Source of the DNA: CAYFSC01 sp964345695 | GTDB taxonomy: Bacteria; Bacteroidota; Rhodothermia; Rhodothermales; Salinibacteraceae | DNA length: 23,906 bases | Direction: 5' to 3' | NCBI GenBank assembly: GCA_964345695.1 | Contig: CAYFSC010000028.1 | Location: forward strand, 1 to 23,906 | Shown: positions 1 through 7,102 of the stretch, piece after piece | Position numbering within the stretch: position 1 is the first letter of the stretch | How the letters are laid out: each line of letters starts with the position of its first letter | Translations under genes and position numbers: made by a program | The notes under the pieces: model-generated | What the model saw: the letters and a program-made list of their open reading frames with translations, nothing else | What the model was told of the DNA's origin: nothing | The model's database searches: none

Positions 1-478
<478 letters not shown>

Positions 479-508
479 GAAAGTTTGAAAAGTTTCGATC
501 GGTTCTTC

Positions 509-526
509 CTCTACCTTCCGGTAGAG
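509..526 (-). other. Leader hairpin with GGAA tetraloop just before 16S
   Basis: A perfect 7-bp inverted repeat, CTCTACC / GGTAGAG, encloses four bases. In the rRNA transcript the loop reads GGAA, a stable GNRA tetraloop. It sits about 30 bases upstream of the mature 16S 5' end, where rRNA leaders commonly carry processing or folding elements. The role is inferred from position. Confidence 0.6.
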
Positions 527-560
527 AAGGAATCGACCAGGACTCGCTGTACTTCCAATT

Positions 561-573
561 TCGTCAAAGAACA
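561..573 (-). promoter_or_regulatory. boxA-like rRNA antitermination motif
   Basis: The minus strand reads TGTTCTTTGACGA, close to the boxA element (TGCTCTTTAACA in E. coli; GTTCTTTGA-type in other phyla) that recruits the NusB/NusE antitermination complex. It lies between the rRNA promoter and 16S, which is the expected place. A second GTTCTTTGA occurs at about 1080-1089. Confidence 0.6.
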
Positions 574-574
574 A

Positions 575-619
575 AGTCCGCGTATCGGGCTTCCGCCCTA
601 TTTCTCGTTTGCGCGGACT
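575..619 (-). other. Leader stem-loop directly after the rRNA start site
   Basis: An 8-bp perfect inverted repeat, AGTCCGCG (575-582) and CGCGGACT (612-619), encloses a smaller stem GGGC/GCCC (587-598) whose loop in the RNA is GGAA. The structure starts within a few bases of the predicted transcription start, so it would form the 5' end of the pre-rRNA. It may protect the leader or space the downstream boxA. The structure is seen in the sequence; the role is inferred. Confidence 0.55.
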
Positions 620-622
620 TAT

Positions 623-651
623 ACAGTACGCTTTCTACTGCTCGCTGTCAA
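623..651 (-). promoter_or_regulatory. Probable rRNA operon promoter (-35 TTGACA, 17 bp, TACTGT)
   Basis: On the minus strand a perfect TTGACA (complement 646-651) is followed after exactly 17 bases by TACTGT (complement 623-628). Transcription would start near 615, about 140 bases before 16S. Upstream (about 653-683) the strand is rich in A, including runs of five and four, like the UP elements of strong rRNA promoters. The -10 is only a partial match to TATAAT, and the Bacteroidetes -7 consensus TAnnTTTG is absent. Confidence 0.6.
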
Positions 652-683
652 GCCACTTTTCCTCCTTTTGCTTTTTGTTCACA

Positions 684-1327
684 AAGAGAGGAGATTCACT
701 CAAGATGAGAACAGTGACTTGAGAGCTGGATAGGGAGAAGACTTGTCCTCATCGTCTTCTTCCATCTCTCGTTTACCGGGAAGAGCGGCTTCAAGTTTCA
801 GCAGTTTTCGTGAAACCAATTTGCCTTGTCTTTTCCGGTAGCCCGGCATGTCCTTTCCCGGGCCCCTCTCGCAAGGGACCCTCTTAGACATGGCCATCTT
901 TCTGCAGTTCCGAGCAGGAATGTCAAGAAGTCATGGAAGAAGCCCTTCACGGGCGTATCCTTTGGTTGCAGACCTCTTCGCCTGAACGTCGGCCTCCGCA
1001 TTGCCCTGGACCATTGACGGGATTTACCCGCCTGCGTCCAGAAGTGCAGTGCAGAAAGAAGCGTACCGGGCACTGTTTTCAAAGAACCACGCTGTTGGAC
1101 AGCATTCGCATCATGCTGTTCCTCCCGGCGTCACGATGATCACGTGAACTCGACCCCGCCTTCTGATCTTCTGTGAGGCCGAGCTCTGATGGGAGATCCC
1201 TGGTCCTTTCAGCGCGCTGCCGGGAAACTGGAGACCAAATGAGATGTTTCCCCTGCAGGAATTGGGATTCGTCGAGGTGCAGTTGCCCTTGCGTGTCCAG
1301 TCTTCATCCACAGCGCTCCTTCCTCCG
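684..1327. other. Intergenic region without a convincing gene, between the divergent rRNA operon and the PASTA gene
   Basis: No reading frame here has a recognisable protein, a signal peptide or a good ribosome binding site, and I see no tRNA cloverleaf. There are several inverted repeats: GTTTCA-N10-TGAAAC (795-816), ACAGCAT-N7-ATGCTGT (1099-1119) and a near-palindrome centred on TGATCA (1131-1147). A second boxA-like GTTCTTTGA lies on the minus strand at about 1080-1089, followed by AAACAG. The region may hold further upstream rRNA promoters or part of a longer rRNA leader. It must also contain the promoter for the PASTA gene, which I could not pinpoint. Confidence 0.5.
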
Positions 1328-2260
1328 ATGGCTTCCTCCTTGCGCCGACTTCTCGGCTGGCTCCGCAGGCTTGCGCGCAACACGTATTTCTGGGGAGGGT
1401 TGGTCGTTCTCCTTGTTCTTGGACTGATTGCATACGGTCTGATCGACGCAGTCATTATGCCGTCTTACACGCGACACGGAGTCGCCGTGCAGATGCCCGA
1501 TGTCCAGAATCAGCCCTTTGCGCAGGCCCAGCAGGTTCTTGAAGCCAGGAATCTCCGCGTCAACCGGCAGTCGGGACGCTACAACCCCAACGTGCCGCAA
1601 GATATTGTCGTGGACCAGACTCCACCGCCGACGGCGTCGGTGAAGCCAGGCCGTCGCGTGTATCTGACGGTCAACGCGGGAGAGGCCCGGAACGTCACGC
1701 TTCCGGATCTGTCCGGCACGTCGCTGCGGGAGGCACGCAACCGCCTCACCACTCTGGGCCTCACGGTCGACACCGTGCAGGCCGACACCATCCCGTCTCC
1801 ATATCCGAACACTGTGACGCGGCAGCACCCACAACCCGGCGACTCGCTGAAGGAGGGCGAAGGCGTCGCGCTCTGGTACAGTCAGGGCCTTGGCAAAGAG
1901 CGGGTGCGCGTCCCAAATCTGCGCGGCCTTCCGATGCAGGCAGCCCAGCGCTACCTTCTCCATCGCAAGCTCCGCTGGGTGGTCGTGGACACAAGCTCCA
2001 CCCGCCTCCGTCCGGACTCTCAGTACACGTCGGCCCCTCAAGACACGGTGAAGCAGAGGCTATTTGTTCGGAACCAGGGCCGTTCTCCAGGAGAACAGGT
2101 TCGGGCCGGCACAGAAGTGCGGTTGTATCCCACATCAGATTCGCTTCTGGCCCGCTCGCTCTTGCAGGCTCAGCCAGACTCGGCCCGCCCCGACTCGGTG
2201 CTACTGGACTCGCTCCGCCGGAACTCGCTCCGCCAGGACTCGACGAGGATCGGCTTCTAA
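1328..2260 (+). CDS. Membrane-anchored PASTA-domain protein
   Basis: The product has 310 residues. A short basic N-terminus is followed by one transmembrane helix (about 18-40), so the rest lies outside the cytoplasm. Three PASTA domains follow, each opening with a V/LPDL/V-type motif: about 50-115, 118-187 and 191-270. PASTA domains bind peptidoglycan stem peptides or muropeptides and usually occur on PknB-type kinases or penicillin-binding proteins. Here there is no catalytic domain, as in the short TM-plus-PASTA proteins of Bacteroidetes. The C-terminal 40 residues are a low-complexity tail repeating the pattern x-D-S. ATG 1328 is chosen because it begins the basic stretch before the helix; an in-frame ATG at 1244 would add 28 residues without a domain. 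Role in cell-wall sensing or growth is inferred. Confidence 0.88.
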   Translation: MASSLRRLLGWLRRLARNTYFWGGLVVLLVLGLIAYGLIDAVIMPSYTRHGVAVQMPDVQNQPFAQAQQVLEARNLRVNRQSGRYNPNVPQDIVVDQTPPPTASVKPGRRVYLTVNAGEARNVTLPDLSGTSLREARNRLTTLGLTVDTVQADTIPSPYPNTVTRQHPQPGDSLKEGEGVALWYSQGLGKERVRVPNLRGLPMQAAQRYLLHRKLRWVVVDTSSTRLRPDSQYTSAPQDTVKQRLFVRNQGRSPGEQVRAGTEVRLYPTSDSLLARSLLQAQPDSARPDSVLLDSLRRNSLRQDSTRIGF

Positions 2261-2294
2261 TTGGCGGCTGGCTCCAACCGACATCTCGCGCCGC

Positions 2295-2807
2295 TCAGTC
2301 ATCGATGTAGACTGCAAAATCGTCTTCGGTATCGACGATGACTTGCTCGCGGTGCTTCGTCTGGAGCAGACGCCCGGTATAATCGGGCCGGATGGGGTAC
2401 TCGCGGTGTCCGCGGTCGATGAGTACAGCGAGCTGGATGGACTCCGGCCGCCCGTACTGGTGCACGGCATCAAGAGCCGCCCGCGCTGTTCGGCCCGTGA
2501 AGAGCACATCGTCGACGAGCACCGCGTCTCGGCCCGTCAGATCAATGCCGTGCGGCGGAGATGCAGGGGGCTCCGTATCCGGACGGTCGTCCCGGAAGGG
2601 GGTCACGTCGAGATCATGCGGAACAAGCGCTTGCTCCTCGATCGCATTGATCTCCTCGGCCAGCACGTGGGCCAGTGGCACTCCGCTATGCACGATTCCG
2701 AAGAGGTGCAGCGTCTCGGCGCCCTGGTTGCGCTCGACGATTTCATAGGCGAGACGGCGGAGCGTACGGCGAACGCGCTCCGGCGACATGATGGGGATGC
2801 GGGCCAT
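2295..2807 (-). CDS. pyrR: PyrR: pyrimidine operon regulator / uracil phosphoribosyltransferase
   Basis: The 170-residue product is a type I phosphoribosyltransferase. The PRPP-binding loop AVLVDDVLFTGRTAR lies at about 95-109, and DRGHREYPIRPDY, a PyrR signature, at about 131-143. The start of the fold (RRLAYEIVERNQG) aligns well with PyrR of Bacillus. PyrR converts uracil and PRPP to UMP and, in many bacteria, binds pyr mRNA to attenuate transcription. No pyr genes and no obvious PyrR-binding leader are seen nearby, so its regulatory role here is open. ATG 2807 gives the normal PyrR length; a GTG at 2852, directly abutting the stop of the upstream micropeptide gene, would add 15 residues. 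It is the last gene of the leftward tmk-fur run and is convergent with the PASTA gene. Confidence 0.93.
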   Translation of the reverse strand: MARIPIMSPERVRRTLRRLAYEIVERNQGAETLHLFGIVHSGVPLAHVLAEEINAIEEQALVPHDLDVTPFRDDRPDTEPPASPPHGIDLTGRDAVLVDDVLFTGRTARAALDAVHQYGRPESIQLAVLIDRGHREYPIRPDYTGRLLQTKHREQVIVDTEDDFAVYIDD

Positions 2808-2852
2808 GCGGTCAACGTCTGATTCAACGAGGAAGCGGTTGCCTCTACCCAC

Positions 2853-2993
2853 CTACCCGAGGAGTGTGGGAACTAGAATGGTCGAGATGATCGCGACGAG
2901 CGGAACGAGAAGCACCACAAGCAAAATGGCGAGCACGACAACGAGCCAGTTGGGGATTTCAACACTGCTTCCGTCGGAATTTTCAATTTTCAT
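2853..2993 (-). CDS. 46-aa single-span membrane micropeptide, paralogue of the one at 3878-4003
   Basis: The frame encodes 46 residues starting MKIENSDGSSVEIPNWLVVV. A polar N-terminus of about 15 residues precedes one long hydrophobic segment (about 17-45, rich in V, L and I) running almost to the C-terminus. An AGGA-like ribosome binding site stands just before ATG 2993. It shares with the 41-aa peptide at 3878-4003 the pattern MK-x5-GS-x-VE-[IL]-PN-x-LVVVLA-[IV]-LLV, so translation of both is well supported. It lies between the broken CNNM/CBS gene and pyrR, and its TAG is followed immediately by a possible GTG start of pyrR. Function unknown; a small membrane-protein partner or regulator is a guess. 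Confidence 0.72.
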   Translation of the reverse strand: MKIENSDGSSVEIPNWLVVVLAILLVVLLVPLVAIISTILVPTLLG

Positions 2994-3052
2994 GGTCCTG
3001 CTGTCGGTCTGTTCGTGTGCAGAAGCGGCGACAATATAGCGAGAGGAAACGA

Positions 3053-3803
3053 TTAGTTTAAACTCTGGGCGACGTCCATCGGGTCCTCCATCTCGCCAGC
3101 AATAGCTTCGAACGCGTCGGTCGCCGTGACGAGGCCGAGCACCGCCCCGTCGTTTCGAACGCGTGCTAGTTCTTGCTTCTCGCGTTGAAGCCGATCAATG
3201 AGTTCACTGACGGGCAAATCCGGTCCGGCCCATACAACCGGTTCAGCGATGTCGCCGAGAGTTGCGGCCCCCCGGTCCAACTCGGGCAAGTGCCGAAAGA
3301 CCGTCGGGAGATAGAGCGTCCCCCGAACGTCGTCCCATCCGTTGCCGAGCAAGGGATACCGGTCGTGCGGGTGTGTGCGCATCCGGTGCAGGTTTTCGTA
3401 GAGATCGTTGGTATCGTGCAGCGCTACGACCTCGTCACGCGGCACCATAATCTCGTGTACAGGGATCCGATCGATGTCGAGGGCCCGAAGCACCTCGTCC
3501 TGGCGTTCCCGAGAAAGGTCGGTGCTGCTAAGCACGCTCCCGATCTTCCGCCGTACCGCACTGATACTTGTCGGCGACGACGCCGAGGAGAATGCTGGAC
3601 ATCGTGATGCCGAGTTGGCACCCTGTGAGATAAATCTCCAGCTCCTCGGTAATGCGACGCGCGCGCTGCATGCCCGGTGGATCGTCGGCAGGGTCCAACT
3701 GCGGCAGGCGGGTAAGCGCAAACTCGGTGACGACGAAGAAGGCGTTCATTCCCGTGAGGAAAATCCCGCCGACCAGCCGCAACGCAATCTCAAATGCCCC
3801 CAT
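3053..3803 (-). pseudogene. Broken CNNM (DUF21) / CBS-domain membrane protein: internal deletion and frameshift
   Basis: The N-terminal part (from ATG 3803) reads as the start of a DUF21/CNNM domain: a first membrane helix containing NAFFVVTEFALTRL, then EELEIYLTGCQLGITMSSIL. This frame stops at 3528-3530. The C-terminal part continues in another frame (about 3560 to 3053) with two CBS domains: EIMVPRDEVVAL to about FRHLPEL, then DLPVSELIDRLQREKQELA to GLVTATDAFEAIAGEMEDP. The family normally has a DUF21 of about 180 residues before the CBS pair; here only about 80 remain, so roughly 100 residues and the reading frame are lost near 3545-3565. Intact relatives (CorC/CNNM/TlyC type) are linked to Mg2+ and other ion transport. 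The CBS half has no stop codon and could still be translated from an internal start. The motif wording resembles haloarchaeal members, from memory. Confidence 0.75.
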
Positions 3804-3877
3804 CAATCAGCCTCTCTTCCTATCGCGAAGAGCGCGCATGAGTCCCGCAGTTCCGCCTGCAGCACCGGGCTGATGGG

Positions 3878-4003
3878 CTACAGCAGAGCGCCGGCCAGGA
3901 TGTCGACCACGGGGACGACGAGGCTTACCAAGAGCACAGCGAGGACGACAACCAACCCGTTCGGAAGTTCAACGCGCGATCCGTTCGCGAAGGTGACTTT
4001 CAT
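3878..4003 (-). CDS. 41-aa single-span membrane micropeptide, paralogue of the one at 2853-2993
   Basis: The frame encodes 41 residues starting MKVTFANGSRVELPNGLVVV. A 15-residue polar N-terminus is followed by one hydrophobic helix (about 17-39). It matches the 46-aa peptide downstream of the CNNM/CBS gene across the N-terminal half and the start of the helix, including GSxVE, PNxLVVVLA and LLVxLxVP. It lies between fur (87 bp upstream) and the broken CNNM/CBS gene (74 bp downstream), all on the same strand. Conservation between two copies argues that both are expressed. I do not recognise a named family. Confidence 0.7.
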   Translation of the reverse strand: MKVTFANGSRVELPNGLVVVLAVLLVSLVVPVVDILAGALL

Positions 4004-4090
4004 GAAGTCTGTAGGATTGAGGCTCAAGAGTCGCGTTCTCGTACAGAACACTCATCCCGCCACGGTTTTGTTACACCGTCGTACCTGCGC

Positions 4091-4597
4091 CTATGACGCC
4101 CCTTCTTCGGCCTCTTCGGTCGCCTCTTCGGCATTCGGTCGATTGGGGCACTCGTCGCGGACGCAGTGCCCGTACATGTTCAGCGAGTGGTGCTTGATCT
4201 CGAACTCGTAAATTTCCGCGACCATCTCCTGCACGCTCTGCAGCCGCGGATCGCAGAACTCGAACAACTCATTGCAGTCCATGCAGATGAGATGGTCGTG
4301 CTGCCAGTAGCTGTAGGCGCGCTCGTACTTGGCCTGGTTTTTCCCAAACTGGTGACGCACCACGAGTTCGCACTCCATGAGGAGCTCCAGGGTGTTGTAC
4401 ACCGTCGCACGGCTGACGCGCGTGCCGTCCTGCTTGAGGCGGACGTACAGCTCATCAGCATCCACGTGGTCGTCGGTGCTGTAGATCTCTTCCAGAACGG
4501 CAAAGCGCTCTGGCGTCTGGCGTTTGTTGCGCTTTTTGAGGAACGCCCGAAAGATGGTGCGCACCTCTTCAAGTTTCTGCTCGGGCAGCTTCGACAT
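4091..4597 (-). CDS. fur: Fur-family metal-dependent transcriptional regulator
   Basis: The 168-residue product has the Fur architecture: an N-terminal winged helix with recognition helix SRATVYNTLELL (about 62-73) and a C-terminal dimerisation domain. Metal ligands are visible: HDH at 100-102, C105-x2-C108, HH at 136-137 and C145-x4-C150; the two Cys pairs form the structural zinc site typical of Fur. Fur represses iron uptake genes when Fe2+ is bound; a PerR or Zur role cannot be excluded by eye. The C-terminus is an acidic Glu/Ala tail. ATG 4597 gives the family length; an upstream ATG at 4669 would add 24 residues with no domain. It follows tmk by 78 bp on the same strand. hemH, another iron-related gene, is 6 kb away. 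Confidence 0.9.
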   Translation of the reverse strand: MSKLPEQKLEEVRTIFRAFLKKRNKRQTPERFAVLEEIYSTDDHVDADELYVRLKQDGTRVSRATVYNTLELLMECELVVRHQFGKNQAKYERAYSYWQHDHLICMDCNELFEFCDPRLQSVQEMVAEIYEFEIKHHSLNMYGHCVRDECPNRPNAEEATEEAEEGAS

Positions 4598-4675
4598 CAG
4601 AACCAGAAGATCGGGAGAAGAGCGGCAGAACGCGCCGAAGAGCACTTGGGAGCAATGCCGGATTGGCACCGTTGC

Positions 4676-5338
4676 CTAAGTGTCCGATGAACCGTCGCTC
4701 GAAAACGGGGTTCCACGGTGCCGGTCGAGCAACTGGGTGATATCCGTCCAGATTTGGGCGTGCAGCGCCTCGATGGGCTGGCTTCCGTCGAGGCGGACGA
4801 ACCGGTCGGGCTCGGCCTCGGCGAGAGCGATGTATGCGCGGTGGACGCGCTCGTAAAACCCGTTGGGGGCTGCCTCCATGCGGTCGTCGGGTAGGCCGCT
4901 GGCGCTTCGTCGCTGCTGTGCTTCGGCCGGGTCGAGCTCCACGAGGTAGGTGCGGTCGGGAACGAGGCCGCCGGTCACGCGGTGATGCAGCCTCTGCAGC
5001 CACTCCGGATCGGCCACGCCGCGTCCGGCTCCCTGGTACGCGGTGGTGGAGTCGTAGAAACGATCGCAGAGCACGATGCGGCCGGCGTCTAGCGCAGGAC
5101 GGACACGCTCGGCCACGAGCTGCGCCCGGGCGGCCGAGAAGAGGAGCAGCTCGGCCATAGGATCGACGTCAGATTCCCGCCGCAGGAGGATCCGGCGCAC
5201 GTCTTCCGACAGGGCGGTTCCACCCGGCTCCCGGACGAGTAGGGTGTCGGCCCCCTCACGCTGAAGCCGCTCGTCGAGCCGACGGGCCTGCGTGCTCTTG
5301 CCACTGCCGTCGATGCCTTCAAAGGTCACAAGCAGCAT
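4676..5338 (-). CDS. tmk: Thymidylate kinase (dTMP kinase)
   Basis: The 220-residue product opens directly with the P-loop FEGIDGSGKST (6-16). It continues with EPGGT (37-41) and DRFYDSTTAYQGAGRG (92-107), the dTMP-binding DR(Y/F) region of the family. It phosphorylates dTMP to dTDP with ATP in the cytoplasm, an essential step of dTTP synthesis. ATG 5338 places the P-loop at the normal distance from the N-terminus; the longer frame from 5395 would add 19 residues without family character. It is the first gene of the leftward run that continues with fur and ends with pyrR, and it is divergent from the TPR gene at 5601. Confidence 0.95.
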   Translation of the reverse strand: MLLVTFEGIDGSGKSTQARRLDERLQREGADTLLVREPGGTALSEDVRRILLRRESDVDPMAELLLFSAARAQLVAERVRPALDAGRIVLCDRFYDSTTAYQGAGRGVADPEWLQRLHHRVTGGLVPDRTYLVELDPAEAQQRRSASGLPDDRMEAAPNGFYERVHRAYIALAEAEPDRFVRLDGSQPIEALHAQIWTDITQLLDRHRGTPFSSDGSSDT

Positions 5339-5480
5339 AGAACAGGCGGGAGATGATCGGCAGCGGGCGTAACGGAGGGCATCGGTCGCACACAACGACG
5401 AGGCGGGGGCACAATGTCATCCGATTCGAGTGTACATGTCACATTTGGAGAAAATCCACTTCCTGGTTCCGGAGAACTTC

Positions 5481-5512
5481 TTGCATGTGGTTTTCCCATG
5501 ACCTTACTATTG
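5481..5512 (+). promoter_or_regulatory. Possible Bacteroidetes-type promoter for the TPR gene
   Basis: A TTG at 5481-5483 is followed after 21 bases by TACTATTG (5505-5512), one mismatch from the Bacteroidetes -7 element TAnnTTTG. It lies about 90 bases before ATG 5601, in the 262-bp gap between divergent tmk and TPR genes. This is a weak motif match in AT-richer DNA; no other clear element is seen in the gap. Confidence 0.3.
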
Positions 5513-5600
5513 TAGCAAACGATTTGGCTCCGACCGTCGTTCGCATGTGGGCGACGAGCAATCGGTGCGCGTTCCCTGACGAACCACGTACTGGCGTGAC

Positions 5601-7019
5601 ATGAGCACGTTTGACTTCGGCTTTGATGATTTCGAGGACTCGGCGTCGGAGGGCCGTCTCAAGGATCTCGTCGAAACCTTCGAGGAGGACACGTCCTCCT
5701 ACTTCGACTCCAACGACCTTGAGGAAATTGCCACGTACTATTTCGAGCAAGGCCAGCTTGACGACGCCCTGTCGGCCATCGACCATCTCCTTGAGCTTCA
5801 CCCTTACACCTCCGATGCCTGGATGCGCCGCGGCATCGTTCTGAACAACATGGGGCGCCACCGCGACGCGATGGAAGCGTACGAGAAGGCGCTCGATCTG
5901 AATCCCGTCGATACCGAGACCTTGATCAACCTTGGGATCACACTCGACGGGCTGGGGCGCACCGAAGAGGCGCTCGATGCGTACGACGAGGCATTGTCCA
6001 TCAATCCCCTGCACGTCGAGGCGCTGTTCAACCTGGGTATTACCCTGGAGCGCAATGACCGGCTGGAAGAAGCGGCCAAGGCCTTCGAGAAATGCGCGGA
6101 GATCCGCCCCGAGCACCCCGAGGTCTGGTACGAGCTGGGCTACTGCCACGACCGTCTCGGCAACAACGCGCGGAGCGTAGAGTGCTACGACCGCCACATC
6201 GACGACATCGACCCGTACTCGCAGGATGCGTGGTACAACCGCGGAATCGTCCTCAACCGGATGGGCCGGTACGAGGAAGCGGTCGACAGCTACGAGATGG
6301 CCATTGCCATCCAGGAAGACTTTGCTTCGGCCCATTACAACTGCGGCAACGCGCTGGCCAATCACGGCGCGCTGGAAGACGCCATCGACAGCTACAAGCA
6401 GGTGCTGGAGCTGGAAGGCCCCGACGCTGCCACCTTTTACAACATTGCGCTTGCCTACGAAGAGCTCAGCGACATCGACACGGCGTGCGAGTACTACGAG
6501 CGTGCGCTCAACGAGAAATCTACCTATTCCGAAGCCTGGTATGGTCTCGGGTGCTGCTACGACCAGTTGCAGAACTACACGCAGGCGCTGGAGTGCTTCG
6601 ACTATGCGCTGAGCCTGCTGCCAGAGGCGCCGAAGTTCTGGAAGGCCAAGGCCGACTGCGCATTCAAGGCCGGCCATCTTCCGGAAGCACTCGACGCGTA
6701 CCAGAAAACGGTAGAGATTGACGAGCAAAACGAGAACGCCTGGATCGGTTACGCCGAGACGCTGCTCGAAACGCGGCAGCCCAAAAAGGCCTTGCGCGCG
6801 TACCGTCAGGCCCTCGACTTGGCTCCGAACAACGCGTACACGTACCTCCGCCAAGCCAAGGCGCTGCTGGCTCTGAACCGCGCGGAGGAGAGCATCGAGT
6901 CCCTGAAGACTGCCTTTCGGCTCGATCCCGACACAAAGGACGAGTTCCGCCACGTCTACCCCGAGTTGTACCGCAACGATCAAGTGCGGCGCCTTCTCGG
7001 CATCGATGCGTCGTCCTGA
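5601..7019 (+). CDS. Tetratricopeptide repeat (TPR) protein
   Basis: The 472-residue product is made almost entirely of TPR units of 34 residues. About 11-12 can be followed from residue 50 to 450, each with the A/G-Y/L-G-A-Y-A-P spacing (for example AWMRRGIVLNNMGRHRDAMEA). TPR arrays form helical solenoids for protein-protein contact. There is no signal peptide or membrane helix, so it is probably cytoplasmic. It is very acidic (N-terminus rich in D, E and F), which suits a salt-in halophile. The DUF368 gene follows 83 bp downstream on the same strand. I recall this TPR/DUF368 neighbourhood from other Bacteroidetes, but the partner of the scaffold is not known to me. Confidence 0.9.
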   Translation: MSTFDFGFDDFEDSASEGRLKDLVETFEEDTSSYFDSNDLEEIATYYFEQGQLDDALSAIDHLLELHPYTSDAWMRRGIVLNNMGRHRDAMEAYEKALDLNPVDTETLINLGITLDGLGRTEEALDAYDEALSINPLHVEALFNLGITLERNDRLEEAAKAFEKCAEIRPEHPEVWYELGYCHDRLGNNARSVECYDRHIDDIDPYSQDAWYNRGIVLNRMGRYEEAVDSYEMAIAIQEDFASAHYNCGNALANHGALEDAIDSYKQVLELEGPDAATFYNIALAYEELSDIDTACEYYERALNEKSTYSEAWYGLGCCYDQLQNYTQALECFDYALSLLPEAPKFWKAKADCAFKAGHLPEALDAYQKTVEIDEQNENAWIGYAETLLETRQPKKALRAYRQALDLAPNNAYTYLRQAKALLALNRAEESIESLKTAFRLDPDTKDEFRHVYPELYRNDQVRRLLGIDASS

Positions 7020-7102
7020 CTCGCCGTCGGCTCGGCGCCAACCCGGGGATCGGTGGGTCGCATCGATCCCTGGCCTTTGTTGGCTATCTCTTCCACCGCC
7101 TC

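Noticed and set aside
795..816. GTTTCA-N10-TGAAAC as a second parS site
   Set aside because: Only half of the parS core (CGTGAAAC) is present; the left half does not match at the required spacing.
898..926. Second TTGACA on the minus strand as an upstream rRNA promoter
   Set aside because: No -10-like sequence at 16-18 bases downstream.
1131..1147. TCACGTGA-containing near-palindrome as a parS site
   Set aside because: Only about 9 of 16 positions match parS; too degenerate to call.
1305..1314. Possible DnaA box (TCATCCACA)
   Set aside because: Single site with one mismatch and no cluster or AT-rich unwinding region; not evidence for an origin.
5439..6983. 514-codon frame on the minus strand opposite the TPR gene
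   Set aside because: It is a by-product of the codon bias of the real TPR gene on the plus strand; the translation has no family character and is Val/Arg-rich in the way of antisense frames.
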